From contig CAVOJU010000050.1 in NCBI GenBank assembly GCA_963696315.1, positions 1 through 64,000 of the forward strand: 64,000 nucleotides of DNA, in the 5' to 3' direction. Position numbers and translations under genes: made by a program. Shown piece after piece: positions 8,232 to 16,966 of this stretch (its first letter is position 1; each line of letters opens with the position of its first letter). The notes under the pieces were generated by a model, which did no database searches, had not been told where the DNA came from, and saw only the letters and a list, made by a program, of their open reading frames with translations. Origin of the DNA: CAWKEY01 sp963696315 (GTDB lineage Bacteria; Pseudomonadota; Gammaproteobacteria; Methylococcales; Methylomonadaceae).

Positions 8232-8764
8232 TTCCTTTCTCCTTTTACCGCTAACCTTAGCTTGCATCCCGCGCGTCTTTGTCCACAAGGAATCCACCTT
8301 GTTTCTTGTTCACCGCCAAGGGGGTAGTTTGCCGCACCGCGGCTACGCCCGCTTGTTTCAAAATACTGTTCGCGTCCGGTTAACCTCGTTTGGATTAATG
8401 ATCTTGATTCTTCGGCCCTTTGCTCCACCCCCGTTACAGGGACTTCCTCACTACTACGGCCTCTGCTGACTTCTCCAGCACTCTCATGCCGGAGATCTCC
8501 CCGGGAAAGGTCCTAAAACTTTCTGCCCGTGCCGCCAAGCTCTACTTGATGTGTCATTCGGTAACCGTTGGATTTCGTGTTTCCTAGCACACTCATCGCC
8601 CACACCCTGCCTCGCTGCTTGTTCGTGTTCCTACGGTCGTGCATTTGCTACGCGCTTCTTTCAGGCTGACCTCGCGGTTTCCCCCTTGCGTTTCGCTACG
8701 GTTGTCGTTACTACTTCCGGTTATCTCCTTTCAGATAACAAGTTTTAGCCCATGCCGGGCACAC
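8232..8764 (-). ncRNA. Group II intron RNA, 5' domains
   Basis: Non-coding stretch between the intron's 5' GTGTGCCCGGCATGGG and the RT start. It is structured and GC-balanced and has no convincing reading frame, as expected for domains I-IV of a group II ribozyme. The 3' domains (V, VI) were not found elsewhere in the window, so it should not splice. Confidence 0.6.
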
Positions 8765-8788
8765 TAGGAGCGACGCCCTCGTCGCGAC
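8765..8788 (+). repeat. Palindromic repeat half-unit interrupted by the intron
   Basis: TAGGAGCGACGCCCTCGTCG continues into CGAC and matches the arm of the large palindrome at 49494-49554, except for one base and the missing first G. It contains a short stem (GCGACG, loop CCCT, CGTCGC). The group II intron begins on the very next base, so the repeat's stem-loop is the likely insertion target. Confidence 0.7.
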
Positions 8789-8827
8789 CGGCGGCTACAA
8801 ATCGCGACGTCACTGGTTTTTGGCTAT

Positions 8828-9961
8828 TTAAAAATGTGCTTTCCGGTCTTCATCGGTTTCTGACAGCATCATCTCGTCATTGGCAAATCTGCCACCGTGT
8901 TCGGCGCCCAGCTTGATCATCAGGCGGACTTCGTTTCTGGAATCGGCAGAATTGAGCGCATCTTCGTAGCTGATCCTGCCGGCCACGTATAAATCGTAGA
9001 GCGCCTGGTCAAAGGTCTGCATGCCCAGTTCACGCGAGTCTTTCATGAGCTCCTTGAGTTTGGTGATTTCGCCCTTGCGTATGTAATCCTTGGCCAGCGG
9101 CGTGTTGATCAATATCTCGATGGCAGGATAGCGGCCTCTGCCGTCAGCGCGCTTGATCAATTGCTGGGCGACAATGCCCTTCAGATTCAGCGACAAGTCC
9201 ATAAATAACTGATCATGCATTTCAGCAGGGAAGAAATGCAAAATACGGTCCAGAGCCTGGTTGGCATTGTTGGCGTGCAGTGTGGACAGGCATAAATGCC
9301 CGGTTTCCGCAAAGGTGATGGCATTCTGCATGGTCTCCCGGGTTCTGATTTCGCCAATCAGAATCACATCCGGCGCCTGCCGCATGGTGTTTTTTAGCGC
9401 CACCTCGTAGGATTCGGTGTCAACGCCCACTTCGCGTTGCGTGACAATACAGCCCAGATGCGGGTGTTCAAATTCCATCGGGTCTTCAATGGTGATGATA
9501 TGGCCGCTGCTGTTCTGGTTGCGGTGCTTGATCAGGGCGGCAAGGGAGGTTGATTTACCGGTGCCGGTGGCGCCGACAAAGATGACCAGGCCGCGCTTCT
9601 CCATGATCAGCTGCTTTAAGATGGGCGGCAGATGCAGCGCATCGGCATCGGGGATTTCGTTTTCAATGCGGCGCAACACCATGCCGGCGGCATCACGCTG
9701 GGTAAACGCGCTGACCCTGAACCGGGCCAGGCTTGGCACACTGATCGCAAACTGGCATTCTTTGGTATTCTCGAATTCATCCTTCTGCTTTTGGTTCATG
9801 ATGCTCAGAACGATGGTCATCGCCTGGTCTTCGGTCAACGCCGATTTGGAGACTTCAACCAGTGAGCCATCCACTTTGATGGTCGGCGCACGTCCCGCGG
9901 TAATGAATAAATCGGAGGCTTTTTTCTGCACCATGAGTGCCAAGAGCGCTTTAAAATCCAT
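8828..9961 (-). CDS. pilU: Type IV pilus retraction ATPase PilU
   Basis: Hexameric cytoplasmic ATPase that works with PilT in pilus retraction and twitching. It has 377 residues, with Walker A GATGTGKST at 130-138, Walker B-like DVILIGEIRTRE, and the His-box segment AETGHLCLSTLHANNA. The C-terminal extension (FANDEMMLSETDEDRKAHF) is typical of PilU rather than PilT. It lies 15 bases downstream of pilT on the same strand, the usual pilTU order, and is very likely co-transcribed. Confidence 0.95.
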   Translation of the reverse strand: MDFKALLALMVQKKASDLFITAGRAPTIKVDGSLVEVSKSALTEDQAMTIVLSIMNQKQKDEFENTKECQFAISVPSLARFRVSAFTQRDAAGMVLRRIENEIPDADALHLPPILKQLIMEKRGLVIFVGATGTGKSTSLAALIKHRNQNSSGHIITIEDPMEFEHPHLGCIVTQREVGVDTESYEVALKNTMRQAPDVILIGEIRTRETMQNAITFAETGHLCLSTLHANNANQALDRILHFFPAEMHDQLFMDLSLNLKGIVAQQLIKRADGRGRYPAIEILINTPLAKDYIRKGEITKLKELMKDSRELGMQTFDQALYDLYVAGRISYEDALNSADSRNEVRLMIKLGAEHGGRFANDEMMLSETDEDRKAHF

Positions 9962-9976
9962 GCTAATCTCCAGGGG

Positions 9977-11014
9977 TTAACGAAACATATCTTTATTGAC
10001 CGCTTTGACCATGGCTATTTTTGCCGTAATAAAGCCTTTATCGACCATTTCTTTCAGATTCTGGTCCAGCGTCTGCATGCCTTCCTTGCGGCCGGTTTGA
10101 ATGGCGGAATACATTTGCGCTACCTTGGCTTCACGGATCAGGTTTCTGATCGCGGCAGTGCCGACCATGATTTCATGCGCCGCAATACGGCCGCCGCCAA
10201 TTTTCTTCAGCAGGGTCTGCGAAATGACCGCCTGCAAGGACTCGGACAGCATGGAGCGGATCATGTCTTTTTCGGCGGCCGGGAAGACGTCGATAATACG
10301 ATCGATGGTTTTGGCGGCCGAGGTGGTGTGTAAAGTGCCGAAGACCAAATGGCCGGTTTCCGCCGCAGTGAGTGCCAGGCGAATGGTTTCCAGATCGCGC
10401 ATCTCGCCGACCAGGATAATGTCAGGGTCTTCCCGCAAGGCCGAGCGCAAGGCTTCATTAAAGCCGTGCGTATCGCGGTGCACCTCGCGCTGGTTGATCA
10501 GGCATTTCTGGCTTTCATGGACAAACTCGATCGGGTCTTCAACAGTCAGAATGTGCGCATAATCATTGGTATTGATGTGATTGATCATCGCCGCCAGCGT
10601 AGTCGATTTGCCGGAGCCGGTAGGCCCGGTTACCAATATCAGCCCCCGCGGTTTGCGGGTGAGTTCTTCAAAAAATTTGGGGGCTTTCAGGTCCTCCAGA
10701 CTCAGGACCGTGGAGGGAATGGTTCTGAATACGCCCGCCGCGCCGCGCTCCTGGTTAAAGGCGTTGACACGAAAGCGGGCGATACCCGGCAAATTGAAGG
10801 AGAAGTCGGTTTCCAGAAATTCTTCATAATCACGGCGCTGTTTGTCATTCATAATATCGTATATCAGCGCATGCACTTCCTTGTGTTCGAGGGCGGGTAT
10901 ATTGATGCGGCGAATATCCCCGTCTACCCGGATCATCGGCGGGAGCCCTGCCGACAAATGTAAGTCCGATGCGTTGTTTTTGACTGAAAAGGCCAGTAAT
11001 TCGGCAATATCCAT
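9977..11014 (-). CDS. pilT: Type IV pilus retraction ATPase PilT
   Basis: Main retraction motor of type IV pili: 345 residues, N-terminal PAS-like region (ASDLHLSAGLPPMIRVDG), Walker A GPTGSGKST at 130-138, Walker B DIILVGEMRDLET, and the conserved AIRNLIRE near the C-terminus needed for retraction. First gene of pilTU, transcribed away from the YggS gene. The two divergent genes share a ~145-base AT-rich intergenic region. No pilin or assembly genes are nearby, as is usual in Gammaproteobacteria. Confidence 0.96.
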   Translation of the reverse strand: MDIAELLAFSVKNNASDLHLSAGLPPMIRVDGDIRRINIPALEHKEVHALIYDIMNDKQRRDYEEFLETDFSFNLPGIARFRVNAFNQERGAAGVFRTIPSTVLSLEDLKAPKFFEELTRKPRGLILVTGPTGSGKSTTLAAMINHINTNDYAHILTVEDPIEFVHESQKCLINQREVHRDTHGFNEALRSALREDPDIILVGEMRDLETIRLALTAAETGHLVFGTLHTTSAAKTIDRIIDVFPAAEKDMIRSMLSESLQAVISQTLLKKIGGGRIAAHEIMVGTAAIRNLIREAKVAQMYSAIQTGRKEGMQTLDQNLKEMVDKGFITAKIAMVKAVNKDMFR

Positions 11015-11160
11015 AACATCCTCTTGCAGGGTTTAAGTAAAATACTATAGCTATTCACCTATCAACTTATACCACAATGACTCTTCATAAAATAGTTCAA
11101 GTCTTTGCATTTTGAAAGCCGTGTTGTTTAATAACCGGCCCAGACGTTAAAGTAGTGATC

Positions 11161-11838
11161 ATGTCAAGCATAGCCCAGCGACTCAAACAAATCCGCACGC
11201 AAATCCATGACGCCGAAATGGCCAGTCAGCGCCAGCCCGGCTCGGTGTTATTATTGGCCGTCAGCAAAACCAAGCCTGCCAGCGATATAGCGGCCGCCTA
11301 TCAGGCGGGCCAGCGCCACTTTGGCGAAAATTATGTGCAGGAAGCCTTGCTCAAACAGCAGCAACTGGGCGCATTTGATATTACCTGGCATTTCATAGGG
11401 CCTATTCAATCCAACAAGACCAGAGCGATTGCGGCCCATTTTGACTGGGTGCACAGTGTCGACAGTTTCAAGATTGCCAAACGGCTCAGTGAACAACGAC
11501 CCGGCCATTTGCCGCCCTTGAATATTTGCCTGCAAGTCAATATCAGCAATGAAGACAGCAAATCCGGCATCACCCTGGATGAATTGCCGCTCTTGATTGA
11601 GCAGACGTCTGTATTGGCGAATTTGAAGCTGCGCGGGGTGATGGCGATTCCGGCGCCGGAAGACGATTATGAACGGCAACGGCAACCCTACCGGGCCTTA
11701 TATCAAGCCGTTGCCAGGCTTGGCCGAGCCGATCTGGATAGCTTCTCGTTTGGTATGACCGGCGATTTAACGGCGGCGATTGCTGAAGGGGCGACTATCG
11801 TTAGAATCGGCACCGCCTTGTTTGGCGCGAGGAGTTAG
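11161..11838 (+). CDS. yggS: PLP homeostasis protein (YggS/PLPBP family)
   Basis: Binds pyridoxal phosphate without a known catalytic reaction and buffers PLP and amino-acid metabolism. The alanine-racemase-like barrel is seen in LLAVSKTKP (PLP Lys36), FGENYVQEA, WHFIGPIQSNK, HSVDS, and the phosphate-binding SFGMTGDLTAAIAEGATIVR ending in GTALFGAR. I use ATG 11161 (MSSIAQRLKQI); a GTG six bases upstream is possible. The divergent pilT-yggS arrangement is widespread in Gammaproteobacteria. Confidence 0.95.
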   Translation: MSSIAQRLKQIRTQIHDAEMASQRQPGSVLLLAVSKTKPASDIAAAYQAGQRHFGENYVQEALLKQQQLGAFDITWHFIGPIQSNKTRAIAAHFDWVHSVDSFKIAKRLSEQRPGHLPPLNICLQVNISNEDSKSGITLDELPLLIEQTSVLANLKLRGVMAIPAPEDDYERQRQPYRALYQAVARLGRADLDSFSFGMTGDLTAAIAEGATIVRIGTALFGARS

Positions 11839-11882
11839 CGTGTTGGCTGTGGGAGGGGGCGGAACCAAAAAACCGCAGTTAG

Positions 11883-12002
11883 TCCACGAAAAGCACTAAA
11901 GACAGCAGAATGTTGTGTACATTTAGCTATTCTCCCTTTGGGTGACGGTCTACGGTTCGGCATCTCTTTGAAAATTTTCGTGCTTTTTGTGTTTTTCGTG
12001 GA
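11883..12002. repeat. Large imperfect inverted repeat (CCACGAAA type)
   Basis: TCCACGAAAAGCACTAAA at 11883 is mirrored by TTTTTGTGTTTTTCGTGGA ending at 12002, giving arms of about 22-27 bases around a ~70-base centre. A related hairpin with CCACGAAG arms is at 40800-40882. It lies between convergent yggS and hemY, where it could end transcripts from both sides, but it looks like a dispersed repeat rather than a simple terminator. Confidence 0.6.
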
Positions 12003-12048
12003 TGAAATGATTTATTTAGAGTGCAGGGAATCTGTGCAAGGAAAAAGC

Positions 12049-13281
12049 TTATTCGGAAATCGTATCAATCCGGCTGACGATCTCGCTGGATGCCAGTTCC
12101 AGGCCGGCTTTGTAATAGCTGCTGGCTTTGTCTTTATCGCCGTGAGCAAGCAGCAAGTCCCCCAGCAGCTGATAGGCCTGAACACTGGGTTCAATGCGGA
12201 TGCTTTGGGTTAAATAATGGTCGGCTTTTATAATGTCGTTGCATTTCAGGCTCAATTTGCCCAGGACCGTCAGCAGCACGGCATCCCCAGCGTGTAAAGA
12301 CAGCCATTGCTCGGCTTTTTCAAGCTGTTTGGCAACATCTGCCGATTGAATGCTGCCGAACAAGACCGCCAGGGTTTGATCCCAGTAGGCGGACAGGGTT
12401 GTAGCCAGTTCATCCTCAATTTCAGCACCGGCGCCGGCATTAATCATGGCGGCAAAATAAATCGCGGAAACACCGTGCATGGTTTTGATGTACTCGGGAA
12501 TCTCTGTCCACAGCGCGGTAATGGTGCCGGTATCGCCGGTTTCAGCCGCCTGCTTTAATAACCGGCTGAAGGTTTCGGTTTCAAGCAGTTTGATTTCTGC
12601 TTCCATCAGGATTTTGTTGGTGTTTAAAGACGGAATCAGTCGGCGTATGCCTTCCCAGTCGCCGATGTGTTGATAGGTCTGGTGTAATAATTTTAAAACG
12701 CTGGCGTGCGATGGCTCGATGGAGTGCAGTTTGGTCAGGGTTTCCAGCGCCTGTTCAAACTGGTTGCCTGATAAATGCAGTTCGGCTTGCGTGAGTCCTA
12801 TCGCGACATCCGAGCCCGGCGCTTGCGCGGCGGCTTTTTGTAGATATTCATCGCGTTTGTCAAAGGCGCCACGCGATTGCGCCGCTCTGGCCGCCGTCAG
12901 GTAATGCAGCAACGGCGCTCCGCTATGCGAGGCGTGTTTAATCAGTATTTTTTCGGCTTTTTCCCAGTTGCCTTCGGCAGAATCTACCAGACCTGCAATC
13001 AGGGCTTCTTGAGAGCGGTTGAACTTAATGTTTTTACTGCGATGCTTGATGTGTCCCGGCAGTCTGATCAGCCAGCCCAGCAGTCTGAAAAAGAAGTACA
13101 GGATAAAAAAGCCGATAATCAGGCCGATGGCAAAAACAACCAGGGATGTTTCCAGCGACCAGTGACCAATGCCGATCAATACATAGCCCGGGGTATCATA
13201 GCCTGCCAGCCACTTGTTGACCGCAAAAGCGGCGGCTACAGCCAGTAGCAGCGATCCCAGAAAATACAGTATATTTTTCAT
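12049..13281 (-). CDS. hemY: HemY, heme-biosynthesis-associated TPR membrane protein
   Basis: A 410-residue inner-membrane protein with two N-terminal membrane segments (about residues 4-22 and 41-66) followed by TPR-type helices. LADSAEGNWEKAEK-like repeats and the C-terminal AYQLLGDLLLAHGDKDKASS are characteristic. It is the proteobacterial HemY, not the protoporphyrinogen oxidase of that name. Last gene of hemC-hemD-hemX-hemY. Its exact biochemical role is not settled; context ties it to tetrapyrrole synthesis. Confidence 0.9.
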   Translation of the reverse strand: MKNILYFLGSLLLAVAAAFAVNKWLAGYDTPGYVLIGIGHWSLETSLVVFAIGLIIGFFILYFFFRLLGWLIRLPGHIKHRSKNIKFNRSQEALIAGLVDSAEGNWEKAEKILIKHASHSGAPLLHYLTAARAAQSRGAFDKRDEYLQKAAAQAPGSDVAIGLTQAELHLSGNQFEQALETLTKLHSIEPSHASVLKLLHQTYQHIGDWEGIRRLIPSLNTNKILMEAEIKLLETETFSRLLKQAAETGDTGTITALWTEIPEYIKTMHGVSAIYFAAMINAGAGAEIEDELATTLSAYWDQTLAVLFGSIQSADVAKQLEKAEQWLSLHAGDAVLLTVLGKLSLKCNDIIKADHYLTQSIRIEPSVQAYQLLGDLLLAHGDKDKASSYYKAGLELASSEIVSRIDTISE

Positions 13282-13361
13282 GTTGGGCTCTGTGTTATTG
13301 CGCCACAGGCGCTGCAGGAGCGGCGGGTGCAGGTGCGGGGGCTTCAGGCGTTTGCACGGCT

Positions 13362-14480
13362 TTATCGGATCTCCAGGCGGAGCTTGGAGATGTCTCTGAG
13401 CATTTTCAAGGACTGGCTGATATCAGGAAACTGGCTGCGAATTTGAATGGCTTTAAACTTGTCCAGCTCGGCAATAAAGCTTCGGGCATCAGCGTTCTTG
13501 GTGAAATGCTGCTCCGTCCATTTTTTGGTATCGGCCAGACTCGCTTGATACAGCGGCTCATTGTTTTGCACTAGGGCGGTTTTTACCATTTCCAGCTTGA
13601 CTCTCAACTGCTCGCGAATAAATTCCACCTGTTCCTGGCTGAGTATCGATTTGATAGGCTGGTCGGTATGGCGGATGGTGACCACACCTTCCAGCTTGTT
13701 GAGCAGGCCACCCAGCAATTCATGATTGTCTTCGGTTTTTTCGGCATGCGCATGCACCTCGGTGGAGGGGGTCAAGGTTTTGCCGGCATAAGGTAAAAAC
13801 AGCGCCAATTTGTCAATTTGTTCTTCCAGGGTCTGAATAGAGGCATAAATGCCGACAATGTCCGGCACTTTAACGTTGTTGAGCACGGCCAGGTCTTTAG
13901 TGATCTGTTCACGCACTTTAAATACAGCCGCATCACCACTTTCGCGCAGGCGCTGGTCAGCGGCTTCCAGGGCTTCGCGCGTGGTGCCGACATCACCTAC
14001 CAGGTGCAGCCGTTGATTGGCAACACTTAATAAATATTCTGCATCGGCAATTAACCAGTCGCCGCGGGTTTTACCCAACTGGCGCTGCAATTGTTGAATG
14101 GCGCTGTTGAGTTCCTTGCGCGTGCTGTCCAGTTTTTCATTGTGCAGCTGGGAAAAATCCGCCAGGGTTTTGGTAAAGTGGGTATCTTTGCCGGCAATAT
14201 CAGACTGAACGGTTGCCAGCTGAGATTGGAGAGCTGACAGTTGCGACTGATAGCCGCTCAGCTGTTTCGACAGCTCGAGCAATTGCAGGTCACCCTTGTC
14301 CAGTTCGCCGCCCAAATCCGCCTGTTGCTCACGCAATTGCGTAAAAAGAAAAAAACCGGCACCCGCTACGCTAATAATGATAAGCAGAATGAAGATGCCA
14401 AACCAGAATCCGCTGCGAGACCTGTGGGCTGCATTACTTTGGCTCACATTCTGTTCCTGTTGTTCACTCACTTCAGCCAC
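13362..14480 (-). CDS. hemX: HemX, putative uroporphyrinogen-III-associated membrane protein
   Basis: 372 residues: a short cytoplasmic N-terminus rich in Q/S, one membrane anchor (about 23-46, WFGIFILLIIISVAGAGFFL), a long coiled coil (LLELSKQLSGYQSQLSALQS and on), and a helical C-terminal domain. Overlap or near-contact with hemD suggests coupled translation. The frame stops at 13362, yet another frame continues directly with RSDKAVQTPEAPAPAPAAPA to a stop at 13295-13297, only 13 bases before hemY. An Ala/Pro-rich tail is plausible for HemX, so a frameshift near the end is likely. Often annotated as a methyltransferase without evidence. Confidence 0.88.
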   Translation of the reverse strand: MAEVSEQQEQNVSQSNAAHRSRSGFWFGIFILLIIISVAGAGFFLFTQLREQQADLGGELDKGDLQLLELSKQLSGYQSQLSALQSQLATVQSDIAGKDTHFTKTLADFSQLHNEKLDSTRKELNSAIQQLQRQLGKTRGDWLIADAEYLLSVANQRLHLVGDVGTTREALEAADQRLRESGDAAVFKVREQITKDLAVLNNVKVPDIVGIYASIQTLEEQIDKLALFLPYAGKTLTPSTEVHAHAEKTEDNHELLGGLLNKLEGVVTIRHTDQPIKSILSQEQVEFIREQLRVKLEMVKTALVQNNEPLYQASLADTKKWTEQHFTKNADARSFIAELDKFKAIQIRSQFPDISQSLKMLRDISKLRLEIR

Positions 14481-14481
14481 G

Positions 14482-15255
14482 CTATTCCCCGTTACATACT
14501 ATTGTTACTGCTTCAAGAATTGCCGGATCGGCAGGGTTATCTGTCACAGTAATTCGTTTAAATCCTAAACCGGCAGCGATAGACCGGATTCTATCGCTGA
14601 CCACCACCAAGGGTATTGCCAATAACAATTCATGATGGTCTTTGCCAATCATGTGTAATAAATTCTGTAAGGCTTCAGCGCTGGTTACCGTAACCACATC
14701 CAGTCTGTGTTGGTCAAGCAGGCTGAGCACTGGCGCGCTATCAATAGCTGGCTGTATTCTTTTATAGACTTCCAGATAGCTGACTGTTGCGCCTCTGCTG
14801 CGCAGTGTATCGGCCAGCTCTTCGCGGCCACCCTCACCGCGGACGATTAGAAAACGCTGGCCGGTGACGTCCTGCATTTGCGGCATTGCCAATAAGGCCT
14901 CGCTGTTATAACCCTGTTCAGGCACCAAATCGACCGGTAATCCGGCCATCGCCATAGCCCGCGCTGTCGCTTGCCCTACTGCTGCATAATGCACAGACTT
15001 AAGGCAGGGTATTTTGCCACCATTCGCCTTGAGCGCAAAATTTACCGCATTTGCACTAATAAAGACAAGCCATTGAAAGTTATCCAGCTGTTGCAGCAGA
15101 GCCTTGGCCGCGCCGAAATGATCCGAAGCTATTACTTCAAGCGCTGGAAAACCTATCGGCGTGCCGCCATGCTCTGTTATTAACCGGCTTAGGTTTTCTG
15201 CCTGATGCGCCGGCCGGGTCACTAAAATACGTGCGCCCGCCAATAGGCTGCTCAC
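14482..15255 (-). CDS. hemD: Uroporphyrinogen-III synthase
   Basis: Cyclises hydroxymethylbilane to uroporphyrinogen III. 257 residues with the two-domain HemD pattern: ILVTRPAHQAENLSRLI at the start, LVFISANAVNFAL, YAAVGQATARAM, RFLIVRGEGGREELADTLRS, and VVTVTSAEALQNLL near 190. It overlaps the end of hemC by 4 bases (ATGA), so it is translationally coupled. Sequence identity is low in this family; the order hemC-hemD-hemX-hemY makes the call firm. Confidence 0.94.
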   Translation of the reverse strand: MSSLLAGARILVTRPAHQAENLSRLITEHGGTPIGFPALEVIASDHFGAAKALLQQLDNFQWLVFISANAVNFALKANGGKIPCLKSVHYAAVGQATARAMAMAGLPVDLVPEQGYNSEALLAMPQMQDVTGQRFLIVRGEGGREELADTLRSRGATVSYLEVYKRIQPAIDSAPVLSLLDQHRLDVVTVTSAEALQNLLHMIGKDHHELLLAIPLVVVSDRIRSIAAGLGFKRITVTDNPADPAILEAVTIVCNGE

Positions 15256-16178
15256 TGATACAAGGCCTGAAGAATTTTAGCAGCGCCAAGGGCCAACAGC
15301 TCTTCGGCAATCAGGCGGCCGACAGTTTCAGCCTGATCCGGGGCGCCTGAACGTTCCGCCCGGTAAAGCACGCTGCCGTCCGGATGGCCGACCAGGCCGC
15401 GCATAAAGAGTTGTTCGCCGCGCAATTGAGCAAAGCCGGCAATGGGTACCTGGCAGCCGCCATTCAGCCGGGCGTTCATGGCTCTTTCAGCCGTCACGCA
15501 CAGGCTGGTTTCGGGATCGTGCAGGGCGCTGAGCAGCTGATTCATTTCGGCATCATCGCGACGGCATTCGATGCCGATAGCGCCCTGGCCAATGGCCGGC
15601 AGGCTGACCTCTGTACTCAGGCATTCGCTGATGCGTTCAGCCATGCCCAGTCTTTTTAAACCGGCTGAAGCCAGGATAATGGCGTCATATTCGCCGGCAT
15701 CCAGTTTGGCCAGCCGGGTATTGACATTGCCGCGCAGCGATAATATTTCAGCAGCGGGATATTTTTCCTTGATCTGACACTGTCTGCGCAGGCTGGAGGT
15801 GCCGATTCTGGCATTGTCAGGCAGTCCGGTTAATGACGTATAGTGATTGGATACAAACGCATCGGTGGGATCTTCGCGCGCTAAAATGGCGGCCAAATGC
15901 AGACCTTCGGGAAATTCAACCGGCACATCTTTCATCGAATGCACGGCAATATCGGCCGAGCCTTCCAGCATGCCCTGTTCCAGTTCTTTGACAAACAAGC
16001 CTTTGCCGCCGACTTTGGCCAGCGGCGCGTCGAGGATTTTATCGCCGCGGGTGGTCATTTTCACCAATACTGTTTTCAGGCCCGGAAAGGTTTTTTCCAG
16101 GCGTTCTGCAACATGTTCTGCCTGCCACAGCGCCAGTGGACTTTTGCGCGTCGCAATACGTATTATTTTTTCAGCCAA
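15252..16178 (-). CDS. hemC: Porphobilinogen deaminase (hydroxymethylbilane synthase)
   Basis: Polymerises four porphobilinogens into hydroxymethylbilane in the cytoplasm. 308 residues with all hallmark motifs: IATRKSPLALWQA at 8-20, catalytic Asp84 in HSMKDVP, the arginine-rich GTSSLRRQ at 127-133, RGNVNTRL, and Cys242 in NGGCQVPIAGFA, which carries the dipyrromethane cofactor. First gene of the heme operon; the promoter should lie in the ~100 bases above 16178. Confidence 0.97.
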   Translation of the reverse strand: MAEKIIRIATRKSPLALWQAEHVAERLEKTFPGLKTVLVKMTTRGDKILDAPLAKVGGKGLFVKELEQGMLEGSADIAVHSMKDVPVEFPEGLHLAAILAREDPTDAFVSNHYTSLTGLPDNARIGTSSLRRQCQIKEKYPAAEILSLRGNVNTRLAKLDAGEYDAIILASAGLKRLGMAERISECLSTEVSLPAIGQGAIGIECRRDDAEMNQLLSALHDPETSLCVTAERAMNARLNGGCQVPIAGFAQLRGEQLFMRGLVGHPDGSVLYRAERSGAPDQAETVGRLIAEELLALGAAKILQALYQ

Positions 16179-16401
16179 AACAAACCTTCATTTTGAAAAT
16201 AAAAGCCGCATTGTAACCGGATTTGAGCGAACGGCGCCTAATTTGCTTTCGACGTGCAGGAGGGCTTTGGCCGCGACGGCCTTTTCGCCTTGTTAGGTAT
16301 AGGTATCTATACAACTGTTCAGCGCCAGCTGCCGGTAGCCGCGACAGCACCGGTTGGCCGGATAGGCGTTCCAGGTGAACCGGCTCGTGCAAACGCCGGG
16401 A

Positions 16402-16830
16402 TTAAGACTCACACGGATAGTGCGACTGCTGAGGCATGTTTTCCAGAACACCGTCTATATTTTCAAGATGGTCACGCCGGCGATGAAACCGGCGCCGGTC
16501 TTTGCCGGCGAGCATGCAGACCGCATCGTTGGTTCGGCGGTCATTGTGCCAGATGCGTTTGTAGGAGTATTCCCGAACGGCTATCTGTTTGCCCTTCAAG
16601 GGCTTTTTGTTAAGTTTTTTAATGGCCATTTCAGCGGCCGCATCCGGTTCAATTCTTACCAAGGCATAGTAATCAAATTGATTCAGACGTTTGTCTTTTA
16701 AGGCCAGCATATGGATAGCCCTGATACTGCCTTTCTTCAGGCAGAACGACCCTCTGAGGACAGGATGGACATAATCGGCGATATCCTGTTTCTGGGTGCC
16801 GGCCGGAATTTTGCTTAATATAATAACCAT
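16402..16830 (-). CDS. RNA-recognition-motif (RRM) protein with basic tail
   Basis: About 142 residues from ATG 16830, preceded by GCAGGTGA about 8 bases upstream; the frame is open further to 16986 but that extension is not RRM-like. Residues 1-90 have a bacterial RRM layout: RNP2-like VIILSKIPAG at 2-11, RNP1-like DYYALVRIEPDAAAEMAIKK near 53-72, and LKGKQIAVREY. The tail is rich in Arg and His (KDRRRFHRRRDH). Such single-RRM proteins bind single-stranded RNA, often in cold response; the target is unknown. It sits alone between hemC and the metal-efflux operon. Confidence 0.7.
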   Translation of the reverse strand: MVIILSKIPAGTQKQDIADYVHPVLRGSFCLKKGSIRAIHMLALKDKRLNQFDYYALVRIEPDAAAEMAIKKLNKKPLKGKQIAVREYSYKRIWHNDRRTNDAVCMLAGKDRRRFHRRRDHLENIDGVLENMPQQSHYPCES

Positions 16831-16966
16831 TAAAAAATCACCTGCTAATTGGCTGCCAAGTGTACTTAACAATCGATCAGTTTCAAAGCCCCCACGGTTC
16901 GCCATGAACAAAATCAACAGCTTGCCGTTGATCATGAACGGGCCGAAGGCTTTATCCGGCGTTGCC

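Larger units (their letters stand above)
3665..8764 (-). mobile_element. Interrupted, 3'-truncated group II intron
   Basis: The presumed 5' end at 8764 reads GTGTGCCCGGCATGGG on the minus strand, matching the GUGYG start of bacterial group II introns. About 530 bases of intron RNA precede the reverse transcriptase start (ATG 8231). The RT is interrupted at 7629-7649 and resumes at 3960. No domain V/VI could be found after 3665, so the 3' end appears deleted. The intron abuts a palindromic repeat (8765-8788), a location typical of class IIC introns, which insert beside stem-loops. It carries a serine-recombinase element inside it. Confidence 0.75.

Noticed and set aside
9417..10963. Long open frames antisense to pilU and pilT
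   Set aside because: They mirror the codon structure of well-conserved PilT/PilU genes and show no family motifs.
16171..16392. Minus-strand frame upstream of hemC
   Set aside because: Arginine/proline-rich, no family pattern, overlaps the hemC start and likely promoter.
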